A stretch of 64,000 nucleotides of DNA from Methylophilus sp. 13 (lineage in GTDB: Bacteria; Pseudomonadota; Gammaproteobacteria; Burkholderiales; Methylophilaceae): positions 434,001 through 498,000 of the forward strand of contig NZ_JADKYR010000002.1 in assembly GCF_015354335.1 (NCBI RefSeq). Direction: 5' to 3'. This document shows, piece after piece, positions 38,316 to 47,171 of the stretch. The notes below the pieces were generated by a model that saw only the letters and a list, made by a program, of their open reading frames with translations, was not told the DNA's origin and did no database searches. How positions within the stretch are numbered: the first letter of the stretch is position 1; each line of letters starts with the position of its first letter. Position numbers and translations under genes: made by a program.

Positions 38316-39109
38316 GCTTGCACTCCCTGACGCACATCCAGCTTGTCCCGCAAGACATCCCCCCCCAAGTTAATTGCCAGGATCAGGCTCATCATGCACA
38401 CGCCTACGGTCAACACATAATGGGGGGCGACCAGCATAAAGCGCACCGCATCACGCAACATGGCACCCCAGGAGGCTTCCGGGGCCTGAATCCCCAGGCC
38501 AAGAAAGGACAGCGAAGCTTCTGCAATCATGACACTGGCCATGCTGTAGGCAGCCTCAACCATTAAAATCGACAGCAATAGCGGCAAGATGTGGCGCAAC
38601 ATGATACGCCATGCGCCAGCACCTAATGACTCAGCCGCCAGCACATGCAGGCGCTGGCGTAGTGCCAGAGCTTGCCCGCGCGATAGTCTGGCGTAGGTCA
38701 CCCAGCCGGTCAGACACAAGGCCAGGATCAGGTTATTGAGACCCGCACCCAGCACGGCGGCAAACGCAATCGCCAGCAAGATCCCGGGAAACGCCAGAAA
38801 AATACTGGTGATTTGCATGAGTACGTCATCCAGCCTGCCGCCATGATACCCGGCCAGCAAGCCTATCGTCAGGCCTATCGCCATGGTCATGGTCGTCACG
38901 ATCACCGTCACCATGAATGACACTTCTACGCCATGTAATACGCGCGCCAGAATGTCACGGCCCAGATCATCAGTCCCCAGCCAGTGTTGTGCACTTGGCC
39001 ATTGTAAAATCGCATCCAGATCAATCTGGTTGGGGTTCATCTCGACCAGGCGACCAAGTAGTACCGCCAGCAGCCAAAACGCCAGGGTCAGCAGCGAAAA
39101 GGTCTTCAT
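38312..39109 (-). CDS. dppC: Dipeptide/oligopeptide ABC transporter permease (DppC type)
   Basis: This 265-residue inner-membrane permease has five to six helices. The sequence HWLGTDDLGRDILARVLHG near the N-terminus and the EAA loop RHILPLLLSILMVEA are typical of OppC/DppC/NikC. The start at 39109 overlaps the dppB stop (ATGA). It pairs with the permease upstream. No ATPase gene is adjacent. Nickel or glutathione import cannot be excluded. Confidence 0.82.
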   Translation of the reverse strand: MKTFSLLTLAFWLLAVLLGRLVEMNPNQIDLDAILQWPSAQHWLGTDDLGRDILARVLHGVEVSFMVTVIVTTMTMAIGLTIGLLAGYHGGRLDDVLMQITSIFLAFPGILLAIAFAAVLGAGLNNLILALCLTGWVTYARLSRGQALALRQRLHVLAAESLGAGAWRIMLRHILPLLLSILMVEAAYSMASVMIAEASLSFLGLGIQAPEASWGAMLRDAVRFMLVAPHYVLTVGVCMMSLILAINLGGDVLRDKLDVRQGVQA

Positions 39110-40017
39110 GCCTGACCTCGCGTGCGTGGATCCAGCCATCGATAGGCCAAATCTGTGCCCTGGTTAATCAGTACATAGCTCAAGGCAATCACCAGCACAC
39201 AGGCTTGCGTCACCGGGTAGTCGCGTTTTTCTATGCTATCCACCAGAAGGCGGCCGACGCCATTCCAGCCAAAAATGGTTTCTGTGATCACCGCCCCGGC
39301 CAGCAAACTGCCCATTTGCAGACCAACAATGGTCACCAGCGGCAACAAGGCCGCCCGCAGGGCATGTTTAAGGATCACTTGTTGCTCACTTAAGCCTTTG
39401 GCGCGCGCCGTGCGGATATAGTCTTCATGCAAGACCTCGAGCAAGCTGGTGCGTGTCATGCGCGTGAGAATGGCACTTAAGCCCAAGCCCAGAGTCAGCG
39501 CGGGCAACACTACACTTGCCGCGCTTTCCATCCCGCTCACGGGCAACCAGCCCAGCCAGACGGCAAACACCAGCATGAGTAACGGTCCTAGCCAAAATGC
39601 CGGCATGGCCGCGACACGGATACTGAACAAGGTGATCATCATGTCTTGCCAATGTCCTGCCTTGAGTGCAGACCAAACGCCCAGCGGAACACCAATGCTG
39701 ATGCCTATGCACAAGGCCGACACCGCCAATAGCATGGTCGCTGGATAGGTTTGCAGCAACAAGGTTGAAATATCGGTATGCGTGTGTATGGAGACACCAA
39801 AGTCACCGTGCAAGAGATGGGCGGTATATTGCAAAAACTGCTGCCGCATTGGCTGATTCAGGCCGAGTTCTGCTTTTAGTGCCTCGCGGTCGGCCACACT
39901 GGCAGACTCGCCCAGCATGACATCCACCGGATCGCCCGGCACCAGATGTAGTAGCAGGAATGTCAGGCAGAGCACCCCGAGTACCACAGGCAGCAATGTC
40001 AATAAACGCTTAATCAT
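39106..40017 (-). CDS. dppB: Dipeptide/oligopeptide ABC transporter permease (DppB type)
   Basis: This 303-residue permease begins MIKRLLTLLPVVLGVLCLTF and contains HLVPGDPVDVMLGE and the EAA-type loop LKHALRAALLPLVTIVGLQM, all characteristic of OppB/DppB. The ATG at 40017 overlaps the end of the L,D-transpeptidase gene by 8 bp. It should form the membrane channel with the next gene. Confidence 0.82.
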   Translation of the reverse strand: MIKRLLTLLPVVLGVLCLTFLLLHLVPGDPVDVMLGESASVADREALKAELGLNQPMRQQFLQYTAHLLHGDFGVSIHTHTDISTLLLQTYPATMLLAVSALCIGISIGVPLGVWSALKAGHWQDMMITLFSIRVAAMPAFWLGPLLMLVFAVWLGWLPVSGMESAASVVLPALTLGLGLSAILTRMTRTSLLEVLHEDYIRTARAKGLSEQQVILKHALRAALLPLVTIVGLQMGSLLAGAVITETIFGWNGVGRLLVDSIEKRDYPVTQACVLVIALSYVLINQGTDLAYRWLDPRTRGQA

Positions 40018-40498
40018 CCGCCTCGTGCAGATGGACTGGGGTACCCACAGGCACCAGATCAAATAACTCAATCAGGTCAGTATTACGCATGCGTACACAG
40101 CCGTGCGAACCGGGCTTGCCGAGCTCGGTGCTGTCAGGCGTGCCATGAATGTAAATATACCGCTGCATGGTGTCTACTTCTCCGAGGCGGTTTTTACCTG
40201 GCTCGGTACCACTGAGCCATAAAATGCGGGTCAGAATCCAGTCACGTTCAGGAAACGCCTGTTTCAAGGCTGGTGTAAAAATCTCTCCCGTGGGCCGGCG
40301 GCCAACGAATACGGTGTTTTCCGGCGCGCCCTCGCCAATTTTGGCGCGAACAATATGGGTACCTAGCGGTGTACAACCGCTGTTTTTGACACAGCCTACC
40401 CCATTCGCCGCCGTTGACACTGCGTACTGTTTGCGCGGCTGGCCCTGATCATCAAACAAGGTCAGCGTTTGCGCCGGAATTGAAATATCAATATGCAT
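40010..40498 (-). CDS. L,D-transpeptidase (YkuD domain) without signal peptide
   Basis: This 162-residue protein has the catalytic motif IHGTPDSTELGKPGSHGCVR with Cys134. YkuD enzymes form 3-3 peptidoglycan cross-links or attach lipoproteins in the periplasm. Here no N-terminal signal is visible: the protein begins MHIDISIPAQTLTLFDDQ. A cytoplasmic role, or a missed upstream start, must be considered. It overlaps the DppB-type gene. Confidence 0.85.
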   Translation of the reverse strand: MHIDISIPAQTLTLFDDQGQPRKQYAVSTAANGVGCVKNSGCTPLGTHIVRAKIGEGAPENTVFVGRRPTGEIFTPALKQAFPERDWILTRILWLSGTEPGKNRLGEVDTMQRYIYIHGTPDSTELGKPGSHGCVRMRNTDLIELFDLVPVGTPVHLHEADD

Positions 40499-40654
40499 AG
40501 TTATTATTCTAAGCCATTTAATCGCAATTGCATGGCCGTTGACCGCAGATTTGCAAGTCGAGCGTCTGGGGCAATATAAATTGCATTACAATCGTTGCAC
40601 CAATGCTTTTAAACTCTACCCTCTATCGCAACCCCTCAATCGTACAGGTGCGCC

Positions 40655-41350
40655 ATGCAACATCATGAAAAACATTTTTTACAGCGCAGTGGCTGGTTAC
40701 GTGCAGCCGTATTAGGCGCCAATGATGGCATTATCTCTACCGCCAGTTTGCTGATGGGCGTGGCAGCAGCAGGGACTGCGCAACAGGCATTAATGATGAC
40801 GGGCATTGCCGGGCTGGTCGCGGGGGCGCTATCCATGGCTGCGGGCGAATATGTCTCGGTGAGCTCGCAAACCGATATTGAACAGGCCGACCTAGCGCGT
40901 GAGGCGCAAGAGCTCACACAAAACCCTGAAAGCGAGTTACGCGAACTCACTGGCATTTATATCCAGCGCGGTTTGTCGCCTGCGCTGGCAAAACAGGTCG
41001 CCCAGGAGCTGTCACAACATGATTCTTTAGGGGCACATGCGCGTGACGAATTAGGCTTGCATGACATCAACCAGGCTAAACCACTGCAAGCCGCATTTGC
41101 CTCCGCATTAGCCTTTTCTAGCGGGGCGCTATTGCCATTGCTGACCACGCTACTCGCCCCGCATGCACAAGTGCAGTCGTGGCTGATGTTCAGCACCTTG
41201 CCATTTTTGGCCTTGCTAGGCATGGTGGCCGCACGTACTGGCGGGGCCAGTGTCAGCAAAAGCGTCATCCGCGTGGTGATCTGGGGCGCGCTGGCGATGG
41301 TCGCCACGGCGCTGATTGGCCACTGGTTTGGTGTTCAGGCCCCGGTTTAA
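40655..41350 (+). CDS. VIT1/CCC1 family transporter
   Basis: This 231-residue protein has about five hydrophobic segments. WLRAAVLGANDGIISTASLL and LSMAAGEYVSVSSQTDIEQA are the conserved signatures of vacuolar iron/manganese transporter homologues. The bacterial role is probably export of Fe(II) or Mn(II). It is on the plus strand, whereas its neighbours on both sides are minus and functionally linked to each other, so it may have been inserted there. Its stop is 6 bp from the convergent binding-protein stop. Confidence 0.87.
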   Translation: MQHHEKHFLQRSGWLRAAVLGANDGIISTASLLMGVAAAGTAQQALMMTGIAGLVAGALSMAAGEYVSVSSQTDIEQADLAREAQELTQNPESELRELTGIYIQRGLSPALAKQVAQELSQHDSLGAHARDELGLHDINQAKPLQAAFASALAFSSGALLPLLTTLLAPHAQVQSWLMFSTLPFLALLGMVAARTGGASVSKSVIRVVIWGALAMVATALIGHWFGVQAPV

Positions 41351-41356
41351 GCAAGC

Positions 41357-42826
41357 TTAATGTGGCGCAGCGTGAAAAGCCACTTTGGTCAACCCATCCC
41401 AATTGCCATCCGGCGCCGGGGTATAGCGTTTAATTGATCCTCGATAGGCGGCAAACTGACCTTCATACCAGAGTGGGATCACGGGCAACTGCTGGTGGAC
41501 ACGTTGCGTGACGGCAGGCCAGTCTTCTTTCTCCAACAAGGCATCCAGTTGGGCATCCTGATACCGCCCTCGGTTAAAACCTGTGGGCGGAATACTCTTG
41601 GAACCAAAGACTTTGCCATAGATTTCCGGGGTTTTAATGCCCACCCAGGTTAAGCCGTAAAGTTGAAAATTGCCTTTTTGCACATCGGCAAAAAAAGTGC
41701 CCCAATCCAGGCTCTTGATTTGCAAGTCTATGCCTGCGGCTTGCATCTGTGCCTGCAAAATCGTCGCCAGCCGCACCCGTTGCGGGTCTGTGCTGGTTTT
41801 ATAGATCAGCGTCAATGGCAGCTTGACCCCGGCAGCTGCCAATAACTGTCTGGCGCGAGCGGGATCGTAATGATATGGCTGCAATTGCGCATTGCCCGCA
41901 TAATGTTCGGGCGGCAGGATAGCACTGGCTTGCCGACTTTGACTGACCATGACTTTATCGATGATGGCCTGTGGATCAATCGCATACGCAATCGCTTGCC
42001 GCACGCGCGCATCCTTTAAAAAAGCTGCCTGGGCATTAATGCCCAGATAAGAGTAATTGGCACCCACCCCGGTATTCACCGTGATATTCGCTTGTGTTTG
42101 CAGATACTTGACCAGCTCAGGCGGCAAATCGCCCTGAATCAAATCGGCCTCACCACGCTTGAGCTTGAGCACGCGCACATTCGGGTCTTTGACTTCTTCA
42201 AAGCGCACCTTGAGTCCATCTCCCAATCGCTCCAGCACCAGCGAAGATGACCAGCCATCGAACTTGAACGGCCCACTGCCCACTGGCGCATGGCTAAAGT
42301 CATGCGCAGCCGCAATTAATCGTGCGGGGAGGATGCCGACAATCATACGCGCCGCAAAATGGGGATCGGCATGCGCCAACGTAAAGTCTATGGTCTTTGC
42401 ATCCGGGGTGCTAATGTTGCGAATATGCCTGAATTCGGCAGTATGGGGCGAGTCTTTGAGTGTGAGCAGGCTATCGTACGTCGCTTTCACATCGGTGGCC
42501 GTCAAAGGCTGGCCATCATGAAATACTGGGGCCCGCAGCAAGTGAAAACGGTAATGCAGGGGATCCAGTTGCTGCCACGAAGCCAACCCGGCGACCTCGT
42601 GTGATGCGGCATCAAACTCGACCAGTCGCTGATAAACCAGGCGATTGACCCGCTCTGAAGCCGCATCGGTAGCATAGCGCGGATCCAGATTGAGTGGCGC
42701 CTGCGCCACTGCAAACACCAGTGTATTCGGTGCATTGGAAGAATGACAGCCGGCCACCCCTCCCCCTAAACAGATCAACGCCAAAAGGTGCGCCAGCTTG
42801 AGCCAGCGCAGAGGAACAGCTAGCAC
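41357..42826 (-). CDS. Peptide-type ABC transporter substrate-binding lipoprotein
   Basis: This 489-residue SBP_bac_5 protein has a lipobox (GGGVAGC at about residue 27) and the family motif VRQAIAYAIDPQAIIDKVM. It should be anchored in the membrane and deliver peptides or a related ligand to a DppBC-type permease. I prefer the GTG at 42826: GAAGGA ends 5 bp upstream and the gene then begins 1 bp after the rlmD stop. The ORF itself runs from 42859. The matching permeases are on the far side of a plus-strand gene. Confidence 0.85.
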   Translation of the reverse strand: MLAVPLRWLKLAHLLALICLGGGVAGCHSSNAPNTLVFAVAQAPLNLDPRYATDAASERVNRLVYQRLVEFDAASHEVAGLASWQQLDPLHYRFHLLRAPVFHDGQPLTATDVKATYDSLLTLKDSPHTAEFRHIRNISTPDAKTIDFTLAHADPHFAARMIVGILPARLIAAAHDFSHAPVGSGPFKFDGWSSSLVLERLGDGLKVRFEEVKDPNVRVLKLKRGEADLIQGDLPPELVKYLQTQANITVNTGVGANYSYLGINAQAAFLKDARVRQAIAYAIDPQAIIDKVMVSQSRQASAILPPEHYAGNAQLQPYHYDPARARQLLAAAGVKLPLTLIYKTSTDPQRVRLATILQAQMQAAGIDLQIKSLDWGTFFADVQKGNFQLYGLTWVGIKTPEIYGKVFGSKSIPPTGFNRGRYQDAQLDALLEKEDWPAVTQRVHQQLPVIPLWYEGQFAAYRGSIKRYTPAPDGNWDGLTKVAFHAAPH

Positions 42827-42827
42827 A

Positions 42828-44201
42828 TCAATCCTTCTCAAACACAGCAATCGATTCAACGTGCGCCGTATGCGGAAACATATTCATCACCCCGGCCGCC
42901 TCTAAGCGGTAACCCTTGACCTGAGTCAGAATGGCAGCATCGCGTGCCAGCGTGGAAGGGTTACAAGAGACATAAACAATGCGTGAGGGCGCGTGACTGT
43001 CATTCGGATCCTCAGCCTCGGGCAATGCCTTGATCAGTTCAATCGCACCATCACGCGGGGGATCAATCAGCCATTTGTCAAACGCGCCCAAGGCTAATAA
43101 TGACTCAGGCGTCATATCAAACAGATCAGACTCGGCAAACTCGACATTGGTCACGCCATTGAGGCCTGCGTTTTCAATCGCCCGTTTCACCAGCGCCTGC
43201 GCACCTTCCACCCCATACACCGTGGCGCCACTGCGCGCAATCGGCAAGGTAAAATTACCGAGCCCACAGAAAAAATCGGCGATACGCTCACCCGCCTGCG
43301 GCTGCAACAACTGCATGGCACGACGGATCATGACACGGTTGATGGCAGGGTTGACCTGCGTAAACTCCGTCGGATTAAAGGGATACTCCAAACCAAACTC
43401 AGGCAGGCTGTAGTGCAATTTATCGCCATGATCAAACAAAGGCTTGACCGTGTCGGGACCTTTGGTTTGCGTCCACATTTGCACACCATGCGCCTCTTCA
43501 AAGGTTTTCAGCAAGGCCACATCGTCCTCGGTCAGCGCTTCCAGAATGCGTAGCACCAGTACCGTAGCATCTTCACCTACCGCCAGTTCAATCTGTGGTA
43601 GCGACTGTTTAACTGAGAGCTGTCCAATCAACGCTTTCAACGGCAAGATCAAATCCGACACCGGTTGGGTCAGGACTTCACAGCTGTCCATAAAAGTGAC
43701 ATAGCTGCTGCCCTTTTCATTAAAGCCCACCAGCACCCCACCCTTTTTCTCGACATAGCGCACGCGTAAACGGGCTTTGTGCCGGTAGTGCCAAGGCGTG
43801 CCCTGAATAGGCGGTAAAATCTTGGCAGGTTTGACACGGCCAATATGCCACAAATCATTTTCCAGCATGCGTTGCTTGGCTGCGACCTGTGCCGAAAACT
43901 CCAGATGTTGCATGGCACAGCCACCGCAAATGCCAAAATAAGCACAGCCAGGGGTCACGCGCTGGCTCGAAGCTTTCAGAACCTCAGTCGCGGTCGCCAG
44001 CTCATAGGTCGATTTGACATGGTGCGAAACAAACAGGACTTCTTCAAATGGCAGGGCCCCTTCGATAAAAATCACCTTACCATCGACATGGGCAACGCCC
44101 CGTCCTTCCTGGTCGAGTGATTCAATGCTGGCATGGCGCGGAGTTTGCGCTGCCTTCGCAGCGGGGGATAAATTGGATGATCGTTGACGGCTATTTCTCA
44201 T
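42828..44201 (-). CDS. rlmD: 23S rRNA (uracil-1939-C5)-methyltransferase
   Basis: This 457-residue TrmA/RumA-family enzyme has an N-terminal TRAM domain, a [4Fe-4S] motif [15 protein letters not shown] (about residues 87-101), the SAM-binding [13 protein letters not shown], and the catalytic cysteine in [13 protein letters not shown]. It methylates U1939 of 23S rRNA. The related RlmC and TrmA differ in TRAM and cluster features. Confidence 0.9.
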   Translation of the reverse strand: MRNSRQRSSNLSPAAKAAQTPRHASIESLDQEGRGVAHVDGKVIFIEGALPFEEVLFVSHHVKSTYELATATEVLKASSQRVTPGCAYFGICGGCAMQHLEFSAQVAAKQRMLENDLWHIGRVKPAKILPPIQGTPWHYRHKARLRVRYVEKKGGVLVGFNEKGSSYVTFMDSCEVLTQPVSDLILPLKALIGQLSVKQSLPQIELAVGEDATVLVLRILEALTEDDVALLKTFEEAHGVQMWTQTKGPDTVKPLFDHGDKLHYSLPEFGLEYPFNPTEFTQVNPAINRVMIRRAMQLLQPQAGERIADFFCGLGNFTLPIARSGATVYGVEGAQALVKRAIENAGLNGVTNVEFAESDLFDMTPESLLALGAFDKWLIDPPRDGAIELIKALPEAEDPNDSHAPSRIVYVSCNPSTLARDAAILTQVKGYRLEAAGVMNMFPHTAHVESIAVFEKD

Positions 44202-44268
44202 AACCTGTTATTTTACCTGATTTGGGCATACAATCGTTTCAAGGTCTAATCAAAATGAGGAGGTCACC

Positions 44269-44757
44269 ATGTTAAAAAAATATTGCCTTTCACTCGCCAT
44301 CTGCCTCTCGCTATTCGCGGCCGGGGTGTGCCATGCCGATGAGATTTCCATCCAGCAGGATGTGCATGGGGTGCAGTACGTCACTGGCGGCATAGGCTCA
44401 GAAGAAGTGGAGGCCATGGAAGCCTTTAAAAAACAATTCAATTTGTATTTCCTGTTTTCCGAGGGCAAGGCGGGTCGCGTCATTGATGATATCCAGCTGG
44501 CCATTCTGGACAGTAAAAATCAGGAAATATTTACGCTAGACCATGCTGCACCGAGACTGTTGCTCAACTTGCCGAGTGGCAAATATCAGGCGGTTGCCAG
44601 CTATCTGGGTAGCGAGCAGCGCTACCGTTTTGTGCACGACGCAAAAAAATCTAAACGCATCATTCTTAATTGGAAAAACAAGATTGATGAGGATACTGTC
44701 GAGCCGGTCACTGACGATCAAAGCGCTGAGGAACCCGCACCGACAGCGACGCCTTAA
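44269..44757 (+). CDS. Secreted hypothetical protein
   Basis: This 162-residue protein has a clear signal peptide (MLKKYCLSLAICLSLFAAGV to CHAD) and an excellent ribosome site (GAGGAGG). After about residue 30 the sequence is beta-rich and resembles a short carboxypeptidase-regulatory-like or sensory domain, with PRLLLNLPSGKYQAVASY. The tail is acidic and Pro-rich. I do not recognise the family. Its stop overlaps that of the convergent exonuclease gene. Confidence 0.7.
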   Translation: MLKKYCLSLAICLSLFAAGVCHADEISIQQDVHGVQYVTGGIGSEEVEAMEAFKKQFNLYFLFSEGKAGRVIDDIQLAILDSKNQEIFTLDHAAPRLLLNLPSGKYQAVASYLGSEQRYRFVHDAKKSKRIILNWKNKIDEDTVEPVTDDQSAEEPAPTATP

Positions 44758-45542
44758 ACAGTGGAATCCATTGCGTCCCAGGCAGCCATAAACTGCTGCC
44801 AGTGTTCGCCAGGATAGGCTGCCAGCGTATCCCGCACCAGCTGGATTTCTGACTGGTAACAAGCCTCATTCAAATGCCCACGCATTTTTAAAAAGCGCAG
44901 GTACACCAAATGCGTATTGGCAACATCCGTTTCGCAATAATCGCGGATCGCCTTGACTTCACCGTTAAGATAGGCCTGCCAGACCTTGCTGCCATCCATG
45001 CCAAGCTTGCCTGGAAAGCCACACAGCTGGGCCATGTCATCCAGTGGGGCATTGGCACGTCCGCTATACATGGCCAGTACATCCATTAAATCCAGATGGC
45101 GCATGTGATAACGGCTGATGTAGTTATTCCATTTAAAATCCTTGTCGTCTTCGCCCAGATCCCAATAGCGTGGCGCAGCAATGCCATGCACCATGGCGCG
45201 GTAATGCAGCACCGGCAAATCAAAACCACTCCCATTCCAGCTCACCAGGTTAGGGGTGTATTTTTCAATCCCGTCAAAAAAGCGCTGGATAATTTCTGCT
45301 TCACTGGCTTGCTCATCGCCCAGCGTCCAGACGCGAAATTGGTTCCCTTCACGCAAGGCGCAGGAAATCGCACACACGCGCTGCAAATGATGCGGCAGAA
45401 ACTCCGTGCCATTTTGCTGGCGCCGCTGATGAAAAGCGATATTCGCCACCTCGTCGTCACTCAAACTGGCTGGCAGATCATGTAACTGGCGGATCCCGGC
45501 AACATCGGGAATCGTTTCAATATCAAACACCAAACTAAGCAT
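44754..45542 (-). CDS. PolB-like 3'-5' exonuclease domain protein
   Basis: This 262-residue DEDD-fold nuclease has ExoI LVFDIETIPD, ExoII SWNGSGFDLPVLHYRA and ExoIII YCETDVANTHLVY. It matches the stand-alone family related to the proofreading domain of DNA polymerase B. Length and motifs support an active nuclease. AGGAAA before the ATG at 45542 fixes the start; an upstream in-frame start at 45599 lacks one. The stop shares bases with the convergent gene. Confidence 0.82.
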   Translation of the reverse strand: MLSLVFDIETIPDVAGIRQLHDLPASLSDDEVANIAFHQRRQQNGTEFLPHHLQRVCAISCALREGNQFRVWTLGDEQASEAEIIQRFFDGIEKYTPNLVSWNGSGFDLPVLHYRAMVHGIAAPRYWDLGEDDKDFKWNNYISRYHMRHLDLMDVLAMYSGRANAPLDDMAQLCGFPGKLGMDGSKVWQAYLNGEVKAIRDYCETDVANTHLVYLRFLKMRGHLNEACYQSEIQLVRDTLAAYPGEHWQQFMAAWDAMDSTV

Positions 45543-45633
45543 CGGATTTCCTGTTAAAGAGTCGCTTTTAAAATAGCACAGCGCCAGTGCTGACAGCAAT
45601 CTATGCAGTCAGCTTGTACAAAAAAGACTGCGT

Positions 45634-45651
45634 TTGTATCAAAAGATACAA
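45634..45651. promoter_or_regulatory. Palindromic operator candidate 1
   Basis: TTGTATC (45634-45640) and GATACAA (45645-45651) flank AAAA. A second site of the same form is centred 29 bp downstream, about three helical turns away. Confidence 0.6.
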
Positions 45652-45663
45652 TCAGTGCACTTT

Positions 45664-45679
45664 TGTATCAATTGATACA
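45664..45679. promoter_or_regulatory. Palindromic operator candidate 2
   Basis: TGTATCAATTGATACA is a perfect 16-bp palindrome. It has the same half-sites (TGTATC/GATACA, 4-bp spacer) as the site at 45634-45651 and overlaps the -35 hexamer of the predicted promoter, as expected for a repressor site. I do not recognise this as a published operator. Confidence 0.65.
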
Positions 45680-45700
45680 TTTAAATATATGATTTATAAA
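45672..45700 (+). promoter_or_regulatory. Sigma-70-like promoter for the Ser/Thr-rich protein gene
   Basis: TTGATA (45672-45677) and TATAAA (45695-45700) are separated by exactly 17 bp. This predicts transcription from about 45707, with a leader of about 125 nt before the ATG at 45833. The -35 lies inside palindrome 2. Confidence 0.65.
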
Positions 45701-45832
45701 GGTTTTTTATGTTTTTTTAGTCTATCAAACCAAGAGGTGCCGTATTACTCTGTATCCGTTCAGTCAACAAGAGCATTGCCAGGGAGCAATTGCTTCAGCC
45801 CTGAACCTTTAAAAACTTACGGAGTACTCATC

Positions 45833-46528
45833 ATGACATCTATCAATTCAATCGGCAGTAACAACTACATTCAATCGCTTTCGCAAGTAGGGCAGCGTAA
45901 TGGCATGCAACCGCCGCCTCCGCCGCCAGATGGCGACAAACAAGGCAAGGATGGCGGCGGATTTTTAGGGGCGATAGACGCAGCGCTGAAAAGTGCTGGC
46001 ATTTCAGGCGGTCTGGAATCTCTCTTCGGCAGTCAGGGGACTAACAGTGCAAGTACCAGCACAGAGAGCACAGATACAAGTAGCACAACAAGCACGAGTA
46101 CAGATGCCAGTGATGCATTAAGCAGTTTTTTACAAAACCTGATGGGCGCCCTGCAATCACAGGGGACGGCTGGCAACAATACAGAAAGTACGAGTGACAG
46201 TACAGACAAGACGAGTGTTGATGCCACCACAACAGCAGGCGTACACCGTCATTTCGGCGGCCATGGCAAACAAGATATGGAAGCAAAACTACAAAGCTTG
46301 ATTAGCGCTTTAAATACAAGTAGTGATTCCAGCAACACAACGGCCAGTAACACGACCACCAGTGGATCAACAAACCAGAACAGTGCGCTGGAGAGCAGTT
46401 TTCAGTCACTGGTTAGCGCACTCGGTGGCAGTAGCAGCAATGCCAGCTTGAGTGGCTTTTTGCAGGCCTTATCCTCCAACATGCAAAATCGTGGTCCAGC
46501 AGGGAACGTCGTCAGCACTGAGGCTTAG
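45833..46528 (+). CDS. Ser/Thr-rich low-complexity protein with repeated helices
   Basis: This 231-residue protein starts MTSINSIGSNNYIQSLSQVG, then a run of six prolines and a Gly/Lys stretch. Short amphipathic segments recur: LGAIDAALKSAG, LSSFLQNLMGALQSQ, MEAKLQSLISALN, LESSFQSLVSALGG, LSGFLQALSSNM. They are joined by linkers of Ser, Thr, Asn and Gln. There is no signal peptide. The start is fixed by GGAG 8 bp upstream. The design resembles a group of small bacterial proteins that begin with a Ser-rich 'SSI-S' stretch and carry EF-hands, but I see no EF-hand here. Function unknown. Confidence 0.7.
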   Translation: MTSINSIGSNNYIQSLSQVGQRNGMQPPPPPPDGDKQGKDGGGFLGAIDAALKSAGISGGLESLFGSQGTNSASTSTESTDTSSTTSTSTDASDALSSFLQNLMGALQSQGTAGNNTESTSDSTDKTSVDATTTAGVHRHFGGHGKQDMEAKLQSLISALNTSSDSSNTTASNTTTSGSTNQNSALESSFQSLVSALGGSSSNASLSGFLQALSSNMQNRGPAGNVVSTEA

Positions 46529-46558
46529 AGATAACAGCATCTGGCCCCAGATCCACCG

Positions 46559-46627
46559 CAACTACCACTGTGAGAGACTCTGTAATGGTGGTAGTTGTCG
46601 CTTGATTCCGATAATTTGGAATCAAGC
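46559..46627. repeat. Two consecutive hairpins between convergent genes
   Basis: CAACTACCAC (46559-46568) pairs with GTGGTAGTTG (46588-46597). Immediately after, GCTTGATTCC (46600-46609) pairs with GGAATCAAGC (46618-46627). Neither has a T-run, so any terminator role is not of the simple intrinsic kind. They lie in the 121-bp gap between the Ser/Thr-rich gene and the next, convergent gene. Confidence 0.55.
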
Positions 46628-46649
46628 TTGCCCCCTGATTAAAGCGCGG

Positions 46650-47129
46650 TCAGGCAAATTCCAGTTGCATAATATCCGTCTCAGAATCTTCCTCCAGCCA
46701 TTCCGCAGGCGCTTTATGCAATCGGATAGGCGTTTGCATTTCTTCACCGTCAAACGTCAGAATCGCGTAACTGACTTCCTGGGGCGCGGCCATCGGCGTG
46801 AATTTACCAAAGCCAAAATGCGCATTGCGCATGACTTGCCATGCACCAGAGGGTTCAGTGTATTCAGGCCTGGAAAAATAATGTGCAATTTGCTTGTCGG
46901 TGGCGGCCTTGAGCGCGCAGTCTTGCTCACGCGACAGCACCGACCAGCGATAATCCAGTCCATCCGCAATTGGTTGCAGCTGCATCAAATACCAGTGCAC
47001 GTTTTCGCGCGCCAATTGGATCAATGATCGCACCCGACCGGTGTGATGATTCAGAATGTAGTAAATCCCCAGATCTTGCTGATGAATGCTTTCACCCAGA
47101 CGGGGTAGAACGAAAAGATTAGTTGGCAC
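46650..47129 (-). CDS. Conserved-looking hypothetical protein
   Basis: This 159-residue protein starts at a GTG at 47129 with AAAGGAG 6 bp upstream. The sequence is neither membrane nor secreted. It contains LGIYYILNHHTGRVRSLIQL and a Trp- and Tyr-rich centre, and ends with an acidic EEDSETDIMQLEFA. I do not recognise the family. It is the only minus-strand gene between two plus-strand genes. Confidence 0.6.
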   Translation of the reverse strand: MPTNLFVLPRLGESIHQQDLGIYYILNHHTGRVRSLIQLARENVHWYLMQLQPIADGLDYRWSVLSREQDCALKAATDKQIAHYFSRPEYTEPSGAWQVMRNAHFGFGKFTPMAAPQEVSYAILTFDGEEMQTPIRLHKAPAEWLEEDSETDIMQLEFA

Positions 47130-47171
47130 AACAAACTCCTTTCATTGGGACACGCACTTTGATTGTATGCA

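Noticed and set aside
45587-45832. N-terminal extension of the Ser/Thr-rich protein reading from 45587
   Set aside because: The extension runs through the palindromes and the promoter, whereas the ATG at 45833 has a well-placed ribosome site.
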